From: Phascolarctobacterium sp.
GTDB taxonomy: Bacteria > Bacillota > Negativicutes > Acidaminococcales > Acidaminococcaceae
Assembly: GCA_003150755.1 (NCBI GenBank)
Contig: QAMT01000011.1
Span: forward strand, 1 to 5,043
DNA: 5,043 nucleotides
Direction of reading: 5' to 3'
Within the stretch, counting starts at the first letter, position 1; every line of letters begins with the position of its first letter. The notes under the pieces are model-generated. The model did no database searches. It saw only the letters and a list, made by a program, of their open reading frames with translations, and was not told the origin of the DNA. Both the position numbers and the translations under genes were made by a program. Shown here one piece after another: positions 1 through 5,043 of this stretch.

Positions 1-48
1 GGTGAGAGTGGATACTCTTCTTTGTTGTTTCTGTTGTTCTTCACAACT
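1..48 (-). other. Start of a transcript leader, possible stem-loops, truncated by the window edge
   Basis: Downstream of the left-edge promoter the minus strand is A/C-rich. It contains two short perfect inverted repeats: GTTGT/ACAAC (47-43 and 37-33, 5-nt loop) and AGAGT/ACTCT (18-14 and 9-5, 4-nt loop). A frame opening with GTG at 44 stays open to the edge for 14 codons, but that GTG has no Shine-Dalgarno and almost coincides with the inferred transcription start, so it is probably not a start codon. An untranslated leader is more likely. I recognise no known riboswitch in the visible part. Confidence 0.3.
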
Positions 49-54
49 TTTGAT

Positions 55-84
55 ATTATATCATACTTGTTTTTTGATTGTCAA
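55..84 (-). promoter_or_regulatory. Near-consensus sigma-A promoter reading out of the left edge
   Basis: On the minus strand a perfect TTGACA (84-79) and a perfect TATAAT (60-55) are separated by 18 bases, with TGA directly before the -10 (extended -10). Transcription would begin near 48 and leave the window. This is the best promoter in the window. It lies only 18 nt beyond the protein B stop, so the next gene to the left is probably separately transcribed. The product is not visible. Confidence 0.75.
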
Positions 85-88
85 GTAT
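63..88. repeat. Inverted repeat overlapping the left-edge promoter, candidate operator
   Basis: ATACTTG (63-69) and CAAGTAT (82-88) are perfect 7-bp inverted arms 12 nt apart. One arm covers part of the -35 box and the other lies in the spacer before the -10. Arm centres are 19 bp apart, close to two helical turns, as expected for a dimeric DNA-binding protein. No T-run follows on the minus strand, so it is unlikely to be the protein B terminator. T-rich sequence does follow on the plus strand, but no plus-strand gene needs ending here. Confidence 0.4.
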
Positions 89-102
89 CTTTGTTTTATT
101 TT

Positions 103-1047
103 TTATTTATTTACATCAAATGTCACTTTCCATTTTCCATTGGAATCTTTGAGATTCTTATAGAATGTCAGCTGATATCTCTTACTGTCTAACTTGGCAT
201 CGTAGCTTTCGTTTGTATCCAGTAATTCAAATCTGACTTCATTCTTTGCGATCTTTTCAATATAAATACTATTTTCTCCAAGACCACTTCCGATTCCTAA
301 CTGATCAAGCATCCCAAATGTGTTCTTGATCCCAACTAGTTTTCTGGAATAAGTTTTTCCGTTCTTTGCTTTAAATTTCACTGTAACTGATTTCCATTTT
401 GGATTTAATGTGAATTTTGTCTGACTTCCAGATGTTTCTGTACAAACTTTGTTAAATCCGTCATAGATAAATACATCTACATATTTTTTGCAGATCTTCC
501 CAGAACTTTTGGGTGTGGACACTGTGATCTTTGCATATCCGCCGCTTTTGGCTTTGATCTTTCCTTTGGAACTTACTGTTGCAACTTTTGTATTGCTGCT
601 TTTATATGATAATTTTGTACTTACCATCTGTTTTCCACCTGGTAAAACCTGAACGGAAATCTTAGATGTTTTCCCTTTTTTTAGTTTTACTTTAGATTTG
701 GATTTTAATTTCATAGAAGTGACTGGTTTTCTTACAGATATCGTCACCTTCTTTGCAGAAAGTCCACTTGCTTTCATTGTGATCACAGTTGTTCCATATT
801 TCTTTGCTCTTACAATTCCATTTGCATTAACACTTGCCACAGAAGGCTTGGAACTTGTATATGTGATCTTCTTATTTACATTGACTGTCTTTGCTTTTAA
901 ATCTAACGTTTTTCTGCATAAAACTGTTACTTTGCTTTTTACTCCTGTCTGAATGTATGCCTTTTTAGATGCTGCATTCGCAGGATTTGTCTGGAATCCC
1001 ACGATCAGTCCCAGGGTCATAAGCAATGCGATCATTTTCTTCTTCAT
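103..1047 (-). CDS. Secreted protein with two bacterial Ig-like (Big_2) domains (protein B)
   Basis: This 314-residue exported protein is of unknown function. Its signal peptide is MKKK, a hydrophobic stretch (5-18) and ANA at 23-25 as the likely cleavage site. Big_2-like domain 1 spans about 30-106 (TSSKPSVASVNANGIVRAKKYGT, 64-86) and domain 2 about 110-192 (SSNTKVATVSSKGKIKAKSGG, 150-170). The second hallmark is nearly identical to that of protein A domain 2, so the two genes share related domains. The C-terminal part, about 195-314, is unrelated by eye to that of protein A and I do not recognise it. It contains aromatic-rich beta-like strands and ends KWKVTFDVNK. Cysteines at 44, 186 and 202 lie in the exported part. 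No wall anchor motif is seen. AAGGAAG 7 nt before the ATG supports the start. It lies beyond the terminator of the cps-like unit with no convincing promoter in the 59 nt between, so it may depend on read-through. Confidence 0.82.
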   Translation of the reverse strand: MKKKMIALLMTLGLIVGFQTNPANAASKKAYIQTGVKSKVTVLCRKTLDLKAKTVNVNKKITYTSSKPSVASVNANGIVRAKKYGTTVITMKASGLSAKKVTISVRKPVTSMKLKSKSKVKLKKGKTSKISVQVLPGGKQMVSTKLSYKSSNTKVATVSSKGKIKAKSGGYAKITVSTPKSSGKICKKYVDVFIYDGFNKVCTETSGSQTKFTLNPKWKSVTVKFKAKNGKTYSRKLVGIKNTFGMLDQLGIGSGLGENSIYIEKIAKNEVRFELLDTNESYDAKLDSKRYQLTFYKNLKDSNGKWKVTFDVNK

Positions 1048-1106
1048 TGATCTTCTTCCTTTTTATCGTTCTGATTTGATGAATTTTTATGAGTTTTTAT
1101 ATATAG

Positions 1107-1140
1107 AAAAAATTCTGGAGAAGGTATCTCCTCCAGAATT
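1107..1140 (-). terminator. Intrinsic terminator after protein A
   Basis: A perfect 10-bp stem, AATTCTGGAG / CTCCAGAATT (1140-1131 and 1120-1111), closes a 10-nt loop. On the minus strand it is followed by a run of six T (1112-1107, partly within the stem). It begins 18 nt after the protein A stop. The T-run is present only in the minus direction, so it ends the cpsBCD-protein A transcript and largely separates protein B from it. Confidence 0.88.
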
Positions 1141-1158
1141 CTTCCTATACAAGACAAG

Positions 1159-2385
1159 TTAGTTTGCTTTTACTTCCTGTACGATCTGTAAATCAGCTGC
1201 TTTATCTGCTGGTAAAGTTGCTGTATATTTACCATCTGCTTTTTTCAGTGTAGCTGTTGTACCTGTTTCTTTGTTTGTAACTACAACAGATGTTGCGTTC
1301 TTATCACATGTTGCTACATATTTAGCACTTTCAGCTTTGATGTCACCATTAGATGCAACTGTTACGTTGATCACATGTTCTGCACCAGATTTCTTAGCTG
1401 CAACGACTTTATATCCGTTTTCAGCTTTTGTTACTGTTACGCTGTATGTACCATCATATTTTGTATCTGTGTTAGAGATTACAACTATCTTTGTAGCATC
1501 TCCTTTTGTTCCTGTTACTTTTGCATATGCTTTGATACGAGATGTTGTATTTAGCCATGCATCATAAGCTGTTGCTGGATTTGCAATATATCCTAAAGCT
1601 TCTTTTACTTCTTCAGCTGTAACTTTCACGATCTTACCTTTACGAGTTACTGTATAGCTTACTGCGTTTGGATCGATTCCTGAAATTGTTGCTGTACCAT
1701 TAGATACTGTTGTCTTTAATGTAACTTTCTTTGTTGTTGCTGTTGGTGTAGCTGCTTTCTTAACTGTTACTTTGAAAGTAGCTTTTTTCTTTCCAGCATC
1801 TTTTGCTGTTGCAGTAATCTTAACTGTACCAGCTTTCTTTGCTGTTACTTTACCTTTAGATGATACTGTAGCAACTTTCTTGTTGCTTGATTTCCATGTT
1901 ACAGCTTTTGTTGAAGCAATCTTTGGGCTGTATTTTGGATGAAGTGTAAACTTCTGACCAACCTTAACTGTCTTCTTTGTTCCTTCTTTGAATTTCAGAG
2001 ACTTAACAACTTTACCTACAGTAACTGTTGTTGTAGCTTTTGCTTTCTTATTGTTTTTAGCAATTGCTGTAATTGTTACAGTACCATTTTTCTTAGCTCT
2101 TAAGATACCTTTTTTAGAAACTGTAGCGATCTTTTTGTTGCTTGTCTTGTAGATCAGTTTTGTTGTCTTAGATTTCTTTGGTGAGAATTTCAGACGAGTT
2201 CTCACGCTCATCCAATGACCTTTCTTAATCACATACCCTTTCTTCTTAAAAGATAACTTTTTCACTTTTTTAGTTGCAGCGTTAACATCTGTTGCTTTCG
2301 CTGTGTCTGTCACTGCGACTAATCCGAAAGCCATAACTGCTGATAATGCACATGCTGTAGCTTTCTTGATCATTTTGTTGCTCAT
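1159..2385 (-). CDS. Secreted lysine-rich protein with two bacterial Ig-like (Big_2) domains (protein A)
   Basis: This 408-residue exported protein has no assigned function. Residues 1-37 form a signal peptide: a basic N-terminus (KMIKK), a hydrophobic core to about residue 25, and possible cleavage after AKA (31) or VNA (36). Two tandem Big_2 domains follow, about 40-123 and 127-209. Each has the hallmark 'SSN.K.ATVS.KG...AKK.GT..IT..A' (TSNKKIATVSKKG near 81-93, SSNKKVATVSSKG near 166-178). After a Thr/Ala linker (211-218), residues 220-408 look beta-rich and I do not recognise them. The protein is strikingly rich in lysine, mostly in the first half. There is no LPxTG, SLH domain, lipobox or C-terminal membrane anchor, so it is either released or held by charge to wall polymers (inference). 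It is probably the last gene of the cps-like unit: 24 nt after cpsD with no promoter between, and an intrinsic terminator right behind it. Adhesion or envelope binding is plausible but unproven. Confidence 0.85.
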   Translation of the reverse strand: MSNKMIKKATACALSAVMAFGLVAVTDTAKATDVNAATKKVKKLSFKKKGYVIKKGHWMSVRTRLKFSPKKSKTTKLIYKTSNKKIATVSKKGILRAKKNGTVTITAIAKNNKKAKATTTVTVGKVVKSLKFKEGTKKTVKVGQKFTLHPKYSPKIASTKAVTWKSSNKKVATVSSKGKVTAKKAGTVKITATAKDAGKKKATFKVTVKKAATPTATTKKVTLKTTVSNGTATISGIDPNAVSYTVTRKGKIVKVTAEEVKEALGYIANPATAYDAWLNTTSRIKAYAKVTGTKGDATKIVVISNTDTKYDGTYSVTVTKAENGYKVVAAKKSGAEHVINVTVASNGDIKAESAKYVATCDKNATSVVVTNKETGTTATLKKADGKYTATLPADKAADLQIVQEVKAN

Positions 2386-2392
2386 ACTTGTT

Positions 2393-2399
2393 CCTCCTT
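2393..2399 (-). promoter_or_regulatory. Strong ribosome binding site of Big_2 protein A
   Basis: A complete AAGGAGG lies 7 nt before the ATG at 2385. It is the best Shine-Dalgarno in the window, stronger than those of cpsB, cpsC and cpsD. This fixes the start at MSNKM rather than at the internal methionine 5, and suggests the secreted protein is made in larger amounts than the signalling genes ahead of it. Confidence 0.75.
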
Positions 2400-2409
2400 A
2401 TTAAGTATT

Positions 2410-3117
2410 TTAATTTTTATCTGACGTATCGGATTCACCGTAATATGAATAAGAATATTTATACTCATAATTTCCGTATGCTCCAATACGTTCATCAACT
2501 TTATTTAAGACAGCTCCAAGAATTCGAACTTCACCTTTCTTAAGCTGCTTGATAACATCCTGGACTACCTTGCGTTTGATCACTCCCTGCTCGATCACGA
2601 GCAAAGCTCCATCACTGTATTTCCCAATGATCACGGCATCAATAACAACTCCAAGAGGTGGTGCATCAATGATCACATAATCAAAATCTTCACGGGCTTT
2701 GGAAATAAACTGTTTAAACGCATCTGAATCAAGAAGTGTGGTAGGATCTGGTGTTAATGGTCCTGCAACTGCAAGATAAAATCCATCCACTTCTGTCTCA
2801 TAGATGATATCTTCTATCTCTGCCTGTCCTGTCAGATAGTGGCTTAATCCTTTATCAATTCCCTGAATATGGTATTTTGCTGCCATTACAGACTTTCTTA
2901 AGTCTGCATCAACCATTAAGATCTTCTTGCCAGATTCTGCCAGTGTTTTGGCGAGACTGAAAGAGACGGAACTCTTTCCTTCATTTGGAACACTACTTGT
3001 CATTGTGATAACTTTAATGTCTTTTCCACAGAATGCCAGGTTTGTCTTTAACTGATTGAGTCCTTCTGTCATTCGGTAATCATTGATCTGTGGAAAATCA
3101 AGTTGTAACTTCTTCAT
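2410..3117 (-). CDS. cpsD: CpsD-like bacterial tyrosine kinase (BY-kinase)
   Basis: This 235-residue cytoplasmic P-loop ATPase autophosphorylates on tyrosine when bound to CpsC and is reset by CpsB. An N-terminal EGLNQLKTNLAF segment (18-29) corresponds to the family 'EayR.LrtNl.F' motif. Walker A is SSVPNEGKSS (41-50), Walker A' is ILMVDADLR (66-74) and Walker B is YVIIDAPP (147-154); the double aspartate of A' and the DAPP box are BY-kinase hallmarks. The tail carries seven tyrosines within 13 residues (Y214, 217, 219, 221, 223, 225, 226), the expected autophosphorylation cluster. The usual PPNPxELL motif appears as TPDPTTLL (122-129), a divergent form. GAGG lies 7 nt before the ATG and overlaps the cpsC end, with a 4-nt gap, suggesting translational coupling. 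A MinD/ParA role is unlikely given the A' motif, the tyrosine tail and the neighbours. Confidence 0.93.
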   Translation of the reverse strand: MKKLQLDFPQINDYRMTEGLNQLKTNLAFCGKDIKVITMTSSVPNEGKSSVSFSLAKTLAESGKKILMVDADLRKSVMAAKYHIQGIDKGLSHYLTGQAEIEDIIYETEVDGFYLAVAGPLTPDPTTLLDSDAFKQFISKAREDFDYVIIDAPPLGVVIDAVIIGKYSDGALLVIEQGVIKRKVVQDVIKQLKKGEVRILGAVLNKVDERIGAYGNYEYKYSYSYYGESDTSDKN

Positions 3118-3121
3118 ACTC

Positions 3122-3841
3122 TTACCTCGCCCTCTTTACTTTCTTTGTTCTCTTCTTTGAACCTTTCACTAAAGGTAACTGTGCTAAAGTATTGATTCCA
3201 AGATATTTCTCAATATCTTCTTCCTTAAGAATTGTATCATTCATCAAATACTGGATCACAATGGCTGCTGCCATCAGGATAAATCCTAATAATGCTCCGA
3301 TCACAATATTCTTCTTAAGACTTGGGCTGTCTGGCTGTTCTGCTTTGTATGCCTTTTCAATGATCGTTGGTGATTTCACATCCATCTTCTTCGCAACAGT
3401 CTTTGATGTTACTTCTGCAAGATCCTGTGTGATTTCTCTGGCTACTTCTGAATCTTTGTCTGTGACTGTGATCTGCATGATTCGTGTATCAGATGGATTC
3501 TCTACAGTGATCTTGTCTCCAAGTTCTTTGTAATCCATATCCAGATGCAGATCTTCAATGACCTTATCCAATACTGGCCTTGTCTTAACAATTACCATAT
3601 AATCCTGAGTCAGCTGAGTTCCCATCGTAAGATCTGTAAGCTGTGAAAGTCCGCCCTTTGACACAACATAAAGCTGCGCTGTAGAAGAATAAATCGGTGT
3701 CATTGCAAATTTCGTGATAAGACCTGCTGCACCTGCAAAAATAAATGCTGTCAGCAAAATCCATGCGATTTTTTTCTTTAAAGCTAAAAACAACTCTCTT
3801 AAATCAATTTCAATTTCGTCATCGTTTTCAAATTCGTACAT
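3122..3841 (-). CDS. cpsC: CpsC-like Wzz-family membrane adaptor of tyrosine kinase / polymer chain-length regulator
   Basis: This 239-residue polytopic membrane protein is of the Wzz/CpsC/YwqC type. Such proteins bind the cytoplasmic kinase CpsD, activate it through their C-terminal tail, and influence polysaccharide chain length and export. Residues 1-25 are an acidic cytoplasmic N-terminus typical of the Wzz domain (EIDLRELFLALKKK). A first membrane helix spans about 26-46. An extracellular loop follows to about 178, containing SSTAQLYV and ending in the proline motif EQPDSPSLKKN (168-178). The second helix is about 179-199. The last 40 residues are cytoplasmic and end in a very basic stretch, KGSKKRTKKVKRAR. 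The start is the ATG at 3841 with AAAGGG before it. It sits 16 nt after cpsB and 4 nt before cpsD. The split CpsC/CpsD arrangement is the Gram-positive form, in contrast to fused Wzc. The family is firm; the polymer it serves is not visible here. Confidence 0.92.
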   Translation of the reverse strand: MYEFENDDEIEIDLRELFLALKKKIAWILLTAFIFAGAAGLITKFAMTPIYSSTAQLYVVSKGGLSQLTDLTMGTQLTQDYMVIVKTRPVLDKVIEDLHLDMDYKELGDKITVENPSDTRIMQITVTDKDSEVAREITQDLAEVTSKTVAKKMDVKSPTIIEKAYKAEQPDSPSLKKNIVIGALLGFILMAAAIVIQYLMNDTILKEEDIEKYLGINTLAQLPLVKGSKKRTKKVKRAR

Positions 3842-3849
3842 TGATCGTT

Positions 3850-3855
3850 CCCTTT
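3850..3855 (-). promoter_or_regulatory. Ribosome binding site deciding the cpsC start
   Basis: AAAGGG lies 8 nt before the ATG at 3841, in the 16-nt gap after the cpsB stop. The open frame extends upstream to a TTG at 3901 inside cpsB, but that codon would add about 20 residues unlike the family. The ATG at 3841 is therefore taken as the start. Confidence 0.7.
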
Positions 3856-3857
3856 CT

Positions 3858-4568
3858 TTATATACTTTTCCCCTCCAACATGTTCCGTGGATTTGATCCA
3901 AGAATATGCTCAGCGTTCTTCTTGATCAATACCTGTGCTGCCGGTTTCATATTCGGTCTTCTGTTCCTTAGATCATGACAGTCACTTCCTAAGAAATGCA
4001 TGAAGTCTTCTTTGATCAGCTTCTTGCAGAATGAAGCCTTCTTATTAAAAAGGCCTCCGACAAGGCTCTCTGCATTCAACTGAATGTAAGCCCCCATGTT
4101 CATAAGCTCCTCCACGCGTTTTACATGTCCAAACACTGCTTCGTATCGTTCCGCATGTGCTATGATCGGGATGTATCCGGCATAACACAAATCCTGCATC
4201 GCACGGCAGATATAGGAATAGGAATCTGTTACATTAAATTCCACCAACACATATCTTGTGCCGTTCATCGTCAGAGCTTTTCCTTTGTTAAGGTCAGAGA
4301 CTGTTTCCTGTTGATAATACAATTCACTTCCAAGATATAATTGGATCTCTGGATAGTATTGTCTTGCCCTCTCGCAAAGTTCCATATAACGTTCCTTGAG
4401 CATTGAAGCATCTGGATGTCCAAACTTTGGCCCATAGTGCGGTGTCAGGATGATCTGATCAACTCCCTGCTCACGCTCTTCATCAAGGATTCCCATGGAA
4501 TCCCCTATACTTTTTGCACCATCATCTACTCCGTAGAGTATATGAGTGTGAATATCTATCAATCCCAT
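3858..4568 (-). CDS. cpsB: CpsB-like PHP-type protein tyrosine phosphatase
   Basis: This 236-residue cytoplasmic phosphatase would dephosphorylate the tyrosine-rich tail of the partner kinase CpsD, acting through a metal cluster; CpsB/YwqE enzymes use manganese-type PHP chemistry, unlike cysteine-based Wzb enzymes. Visible motifs are DIHTHIL-GVDDGA (residues 5-18; metal ligands H7 and H9), TPHY (42-45, H44), SEL (81-83, E82), VEF (109-111), HAERY (138-142, H138 and R141) and GSDCHD (194-199, D196 and H198), then RRP near 203-205 and the NPR segment near the end. Length matches the family (about 240-255). The ATG at 4568 gives the family N-terminus, with only a weak AGAAAG upstream as ribosome binding site. 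It heads the cluster, 139 nt after prfC and 16 nt before cpsC. All expected catalytic residues are present, so it should be active. Its substrate is inferred from context. Confidence 0.93.
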   Translation of the reverse strand: MGLIDIHTHILYGVDDGAKSIGDSMGILDEEREQGVDQIILTPHYGPKFGHPDASMLKERYMELCERARQYYPEIQLYLGSELYYQQETVSDLNKGKALTMNGTRYVLVEFNVTDSYSYICRAMQDLCYAGYIPIIAHAERYEAVFGHVKRVEELMNMGAYIQLNAESLVGGLFNKKASFCKKLIKEDFMHFLGSDCHDLRNRRPNMKPAAQVLIKKNAEHILGSNPRNMLEGKSI

Positions 4569-4603
4569 ACTTAAATTTCTTTCTAAATATCTATACTCCG
4601 AAT

Positions 4604-4612
4604 ATTATATCA
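4604..4612 (-). promoter_or_regulatory. Candidate extended -10 promoter (proximal) for the cps-like operon
   Basis: The minus strand reads TGA directly followed by a consensus TATAAT (4609-4604), an extended -10 element. The hexamer 17 bases upstream (TTAAGG) is a poor -35 box. Initiation would fall near 4597, about 29 nt before the cpsB start. It may act alone or in tandem with the distal promoter, or may simply reflect the AT-rich context. Confidence 0.4.
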
Positions 4613-4635
4613 TTTTTTGAATTATACCTTAATAT

Positions 4636-4664
4636 AATATACCATTCTTTTTCATCTGTTACAA
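4636..4664 (-). promoter_or_regulatory. Candidate sigma-A promoter (distal) for the cps-like operon
   Basis: On the minus strand, TTGTAA (4664-4659) is separated by exactly 17 bases from TATATT (4641-4636). A TGG immediately precedes the -10 box, giving an extended -10 form. Transcription would start near 4629, leaving a leader of about 60 nt before the cpsB start at 4568. Assigned by sequence match only. Confidence 0.5.
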
Positions 4665-4666
4665 TC

Positions 4667-4683
4667 ATTTAGAAGTTCTAAAT
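4667..4683. promoter_or_regulatory. 17-nt perfect palindrome, candidate operator
   Basis: ATTTAGAA-G-TTCTAAAT is a perfect inverted repeat with 8-nt arms around one central base. It lies two bases upstream of the -35 box of the distal candidate cps promoter, with its centre about 46 bases before the inferred transcription start. It is not followed by a T-run on either strand, and one central base leaves too tight a turn for a good RNA hairpin. A dimeric regulator site therefore fits better than a terminator. The position suits an activator but a repressor is also possible. The regulator is unknown, and chance occurrence in AT-rich DNA cannot be excluded. Confidence 0.4.
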
Positions 4684-4707
4684 CTTATACAATTTGACAT
4701 TTATCAA

Positions 4708-5043
4708 TTATTCTTTGCTAAATTCGACAAGTTCCAATCCTTCATTACGATCAAGCACAAACTGGATTCCCCACTCGTTCTTGAATAATAACAATGGATT
4801 TCCTCGCATATCTTTGACTTTCTTAACTTCAGATACACCACGTAATTTGTTCATATCCGTGTTGCGGTCTTTGATCCAGCGGATTGCCTGATATGGCAAT
4901 GGTTCTAAACGGATCTCGCAGTTGTATTCATTTTCCAGACGGTATTTTAAGACATCAAACTGAAGTGTTCCTACAACTCCGACGATGATCTCTGCAAATC
5001 CTGCTTCATGTTCCTGGAAGATCTGGATAGCACCTTCCTGTGC
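4708..5043 (-). CDS. prfC: Peptide chain release factor 3, C-terminal end (partial)
   Basis: RF3 is a cytoplasmic translational GTPase that recycles release factors RF1 and RF2 from the ribosome after termination. Only the last 111 codons are visible. The frame is open to the right window edge, so the start and the whole GTPase domain lie outside; full-length RF3 is usually about 520-530 residues. The recognisable part is the C-terminal domain: an EGAIQIFQ segment, then VGVVGTLQFDVLKYRLENEY (visible residues 21-40), which matches the RF3 signature 'VGavGvLQFDVv..RL..EY', then PYQAIRW. The end ELVEFSKE with stop TAA looks intact. The ttg codon at 4899 lies inside the reading frame and is not a start. 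There is no GC-rich hairpin with a T-run after the stop, so some read-through into the cps-like genes is possible. The family call is firm. A functional link to the downstream genes is not implied. Confidence 0.93.
   Translation of the reverse strand, partial: AQEGAIQIFQEHEAGFAEIIVGVVGTLQFDVLKYRLENEYNCEIRLEPLPYQAIRWIKDRNTDMNKLRGVSEVKKVKDMRGNPLLLFKNEWGIQFVLDRNEGLELVEFSKE

Noticed and set aside
698..1162. Plus-strand open frames opposite protein B (698-952 and 953-1162)
   Set aside because: They mirror the lysine-rich coding strand (hydrophobic F/V/T-rich translation), lack ribosome binding sites, and the second runs through the terminator. They are shadows of protein B.
1740..2290. Repetitive AAG/ACA-type codon runs in protein A as a DNA repeat array
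   Set aside because: The repetition reflects lysine- and threonine-rich Big_2 coding sequence. There are no regular spacers or identical units, so it is neither a CRISPR array nor a true tandem DNA repeat.
3090..3533. Plus-strand 147-codon frame opposite cpsC and cpsD
   Set aside because: It lies antisense to two clearly conserved genes, has no ribosome binding site and no recognisable domain.
3866..3875. GGAGGGG sequence near the end of cpsB as a ribosome binding site
   Set aside because: It encodes the cpsB residues LEG and lies more than 20 nt before the cpsC ATG, too far to act as its Shine-Dalgarno. No other start codon stands at proper spacing.
3842..3901. Upstream extension of cpsC to a TTG codon at 3901
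   Set aside because: It would overlap cpsB by 44 nt, uses a TTG without a suitable Shine-Dalgarno, and adds about 20 residues (DQIHGTCW...) unlike the Wzz N-terminus. The ATG at 3841 has AAAGGG at good spacing.
4690..4709. Possible prfC terminator formed by AATTGA / TCAAATT after the stop
   Set aside because: The arms pair over only four to five A/T-rich bases and no T-run follows, so it is too weak to call.
4694..4891. Plus-strand 65-codon frame opposite prfC
   Set aside because: It is antisense to a conserved RF3 C-terminus and has a low-complexity translation.

Overview
This is an AT-rich window in which every supportable gene lies on the minus strand. The PHP-type CpsB phosphatase, the split CpsC/CpsD tyrosine-kinase system, the Gram-positive Shine-Dalgarno sites and the lysine-rich secreted proteins with bacterial Ig-like (Big_2) domains all point to a low-GC Firmicute. 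A gut Lachnospiraceae-type Clostridia is most likely. That placement rests on protein style and gene content, not on a database search.

Layout, read in the direction of transcription (right to left). (1) The last 111 codons of peptide chain release factor 3 (prfC) enter from the right edge and stop at 4708. (2) A 139-nt AT-rich gap carries two candidate sigma-A promoters and a 17-nt perfect palindrome. (3) A tight cluster follows: cpsB-like tyrosine phosphatase (4568-3858), cpsC-like membrane adaptor (3841-3122), cpsD-like tyrosine kinase (3117-2410) and a secreted two-domain Big_2 protein, here called protein A (2385-1159). Gaps are 16, 4 and 24 nt, and each later gene has its own ribosome binding site. 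(4) A strong intrinsic terminator (about 1107-1140) closes this unit. (5) A second secreted Big_2 protein, protein B (1047-103), follows with no clear promoter of its own. (6) The left edge holds a near-ideal promoter, TTGACA-18-TGA-TATAAT, also pointing left. It overlaps a perfect 7-bp inverted repeat and drives something outside the window.

How the genes fit together: CpsC (membrane) and CpsD (cytoplasmic ATPase with a tyrosine-rich tail) together form a bacterial tyrosine kinase, and CpsB is the matching manganese-type phosphatase. In streptococci this trio controls capsule chain length and export and sits ahead of glycosyltransferase genes. Here no glycosyltransferase, flippase, polymerase or LytR-CpsA-Psr gene is visible. 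The unit runs instead into a secreted, very basic Ig-like protein and then terminates. The most interesting hypothesis from the window is therefore an orphan phosphotyrosine module co-transcribed with an exported cell-surface protein. Otherwise the genes are ordinary members of known families, and I see no mobile element, CRISPR array, tRNA or rRNA.
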